Part shown: piece after piece, positions 63,927-64,000 of the stretch
Numbering within the stretch: position 1 is the stretch's first letter
How the letters are laid out: each line of letters begins with the position of its first letter
Origin: Allobosea caraganae
GTDB lineage: Bacteria > Pseudomonadota > Alphaproteobacteria > Rhizobiales > Beijerinckiaceae
NCBI RefSeq assembly: GCF_003351345.1
Contig: NZ_QQTO01000040.1
Span: 31,446-95,445 of the forward strand
Length of the DNA stretch: 64,000 nt
Reading direction: 5' to 3'
The notes under the pieces: generated by a model
Seen by the model: the letters and a program-made list of their open reading frames with translations, nothing else
Told to the model about the DNA's origin: nothing
Databases searched by the model: none
Program-made: the position numbers and the translations under genes

Positions 63927-64000
63927 CCGTCTCTTGCACACATCTCCGACCCCACGCAACGCTCATGCATCTCTGATGCCGACTTCTCCTTGTAAAAAAA
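63927..64000. other. Illumina Nextera adapter read-through and poly-A at the contig end
   Basis: From 63927 the sequence CCGTCTCTTGCACACATCTC closely follows the Nextera transposase end (CTGTCTCTTATACACATCTC). The CGACCCCACGCAAC that follows compares with CGAGCCCACGAGAC. Eight bases in the index position (63961-63968) precede ATCTCTGATGCCGACTTCTC, compare ATCTCGTATGCCGTCTTCTG, and then poly-A. This is not genomic DNA. Confidence 0.88.

Noticed and set aside
63927..63966. ATG at 63966 as the start of the OmpA-family protein
   Set aside because: It lies in adapter-like sequence; residues before the Pro-rich linker are artefactual.

Overview
This 64 kb window is high-GC DNA from an alphaproteobacterium, most likely Hyphomicrobiales and possibly Bosea or a close relative. 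The assignment is inference from gene content (hrcA-rph-rdgB-hemW, rsmI-yraN-gshB, thiC-thiM-thiE behind a THI element, dnaK-dnaJ), a SAM-II type riboswitch, and rhizobial-type intergenic palindromes. No 16S or other decisive marker is present. The last ~74 bases look like Illumina Nextera adapter plus poly-A, so the right edge is probably a contig end with an artefact, and the OmpA-family gene there is truncated.

Layout. 1-7.3 kb: housekeeping genes (start of hrcA, rph, a 57-aa membrane peptide, rdgB, hemW; then a divergent LpoA-like lipoprotein and rsmI, yraN, gshB). 7.3-18.3 kb: a MoeB/HesA-like protein and a long nucleoside uptake and salvage unit: BMP-family binding protein, metallo-beta-lactamase-fold enzyme, double ABC ATPase, two permeases, cdd, punA, deoC, deoA and a GhrA-like dehydrogenase. 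18.3-20.4 kb: a secreted phytase/esterase-like protein and an SPW membrane protein. 20.4-28.7 kb: catabolic genes (Gfo/Idh/MocA dehydrogenase, SMP-30 lactonase, GntR regulator, a polytopic membrane protein, a trans-3-hydroxyproline dehydratase type enzyme, a PfkB kinase, an FAH-family enzyme). 28.9-33.9 kb: ugpB-ugpA-creatininase-ugpE-ugpC. 34-39.3 kb: VOC protein, small ORF, redoxin, DsbD/ScsB-like protein, SDR. 39.3-44.5 kb: sulfonate/nitrate-type ABC transporter with a divergent Lrp regulator, fumarylpyruvate hydrolase-like and DapA-like enzymes. 44.7-49.5 kb: copper genes (PCuAC plus DUF2946) and a SAM-II-controlled metNIQ operon. 49.7-57.1 kb: a second secreted phytase-like protein, MmyB-like regulator, CsbD, dnaJ, dnaK. 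57.5-64 kb: a secreted protein, thiC-thiM-thiE under a TPP riboswitch, a YjfB-like peptide and an OmpA-family protein.

Three regulatory themes tie the window together. First, phosphate: direct repeats resembling PHO boxes (7-mers like CTGTCAT every 11 bp) lie upstream of both phytase-like genes and ugpB, with a weaker one before the nucleoside transporter. Second, sulfur: a SAM-II-like riboswitch covers the Shine-Dalgarno of a 26-codon ORF with three consecutive Cys codons, followed by two unknown 70-aa proteins and metNIQ. Third, copper: a DUF2946 ORF precedes the PCuAC chaperone gene, as in described copper-responsive upstream-ORF systems.

Intergenic space holds at least seven families of long palindromic repeats (called A to G here), mostly at gene 3' ends, with one composite copy inside the nucleoside transporter operon. 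No tRNA, rRNA, CRISPR array, insertion sequence or prophage was seen.
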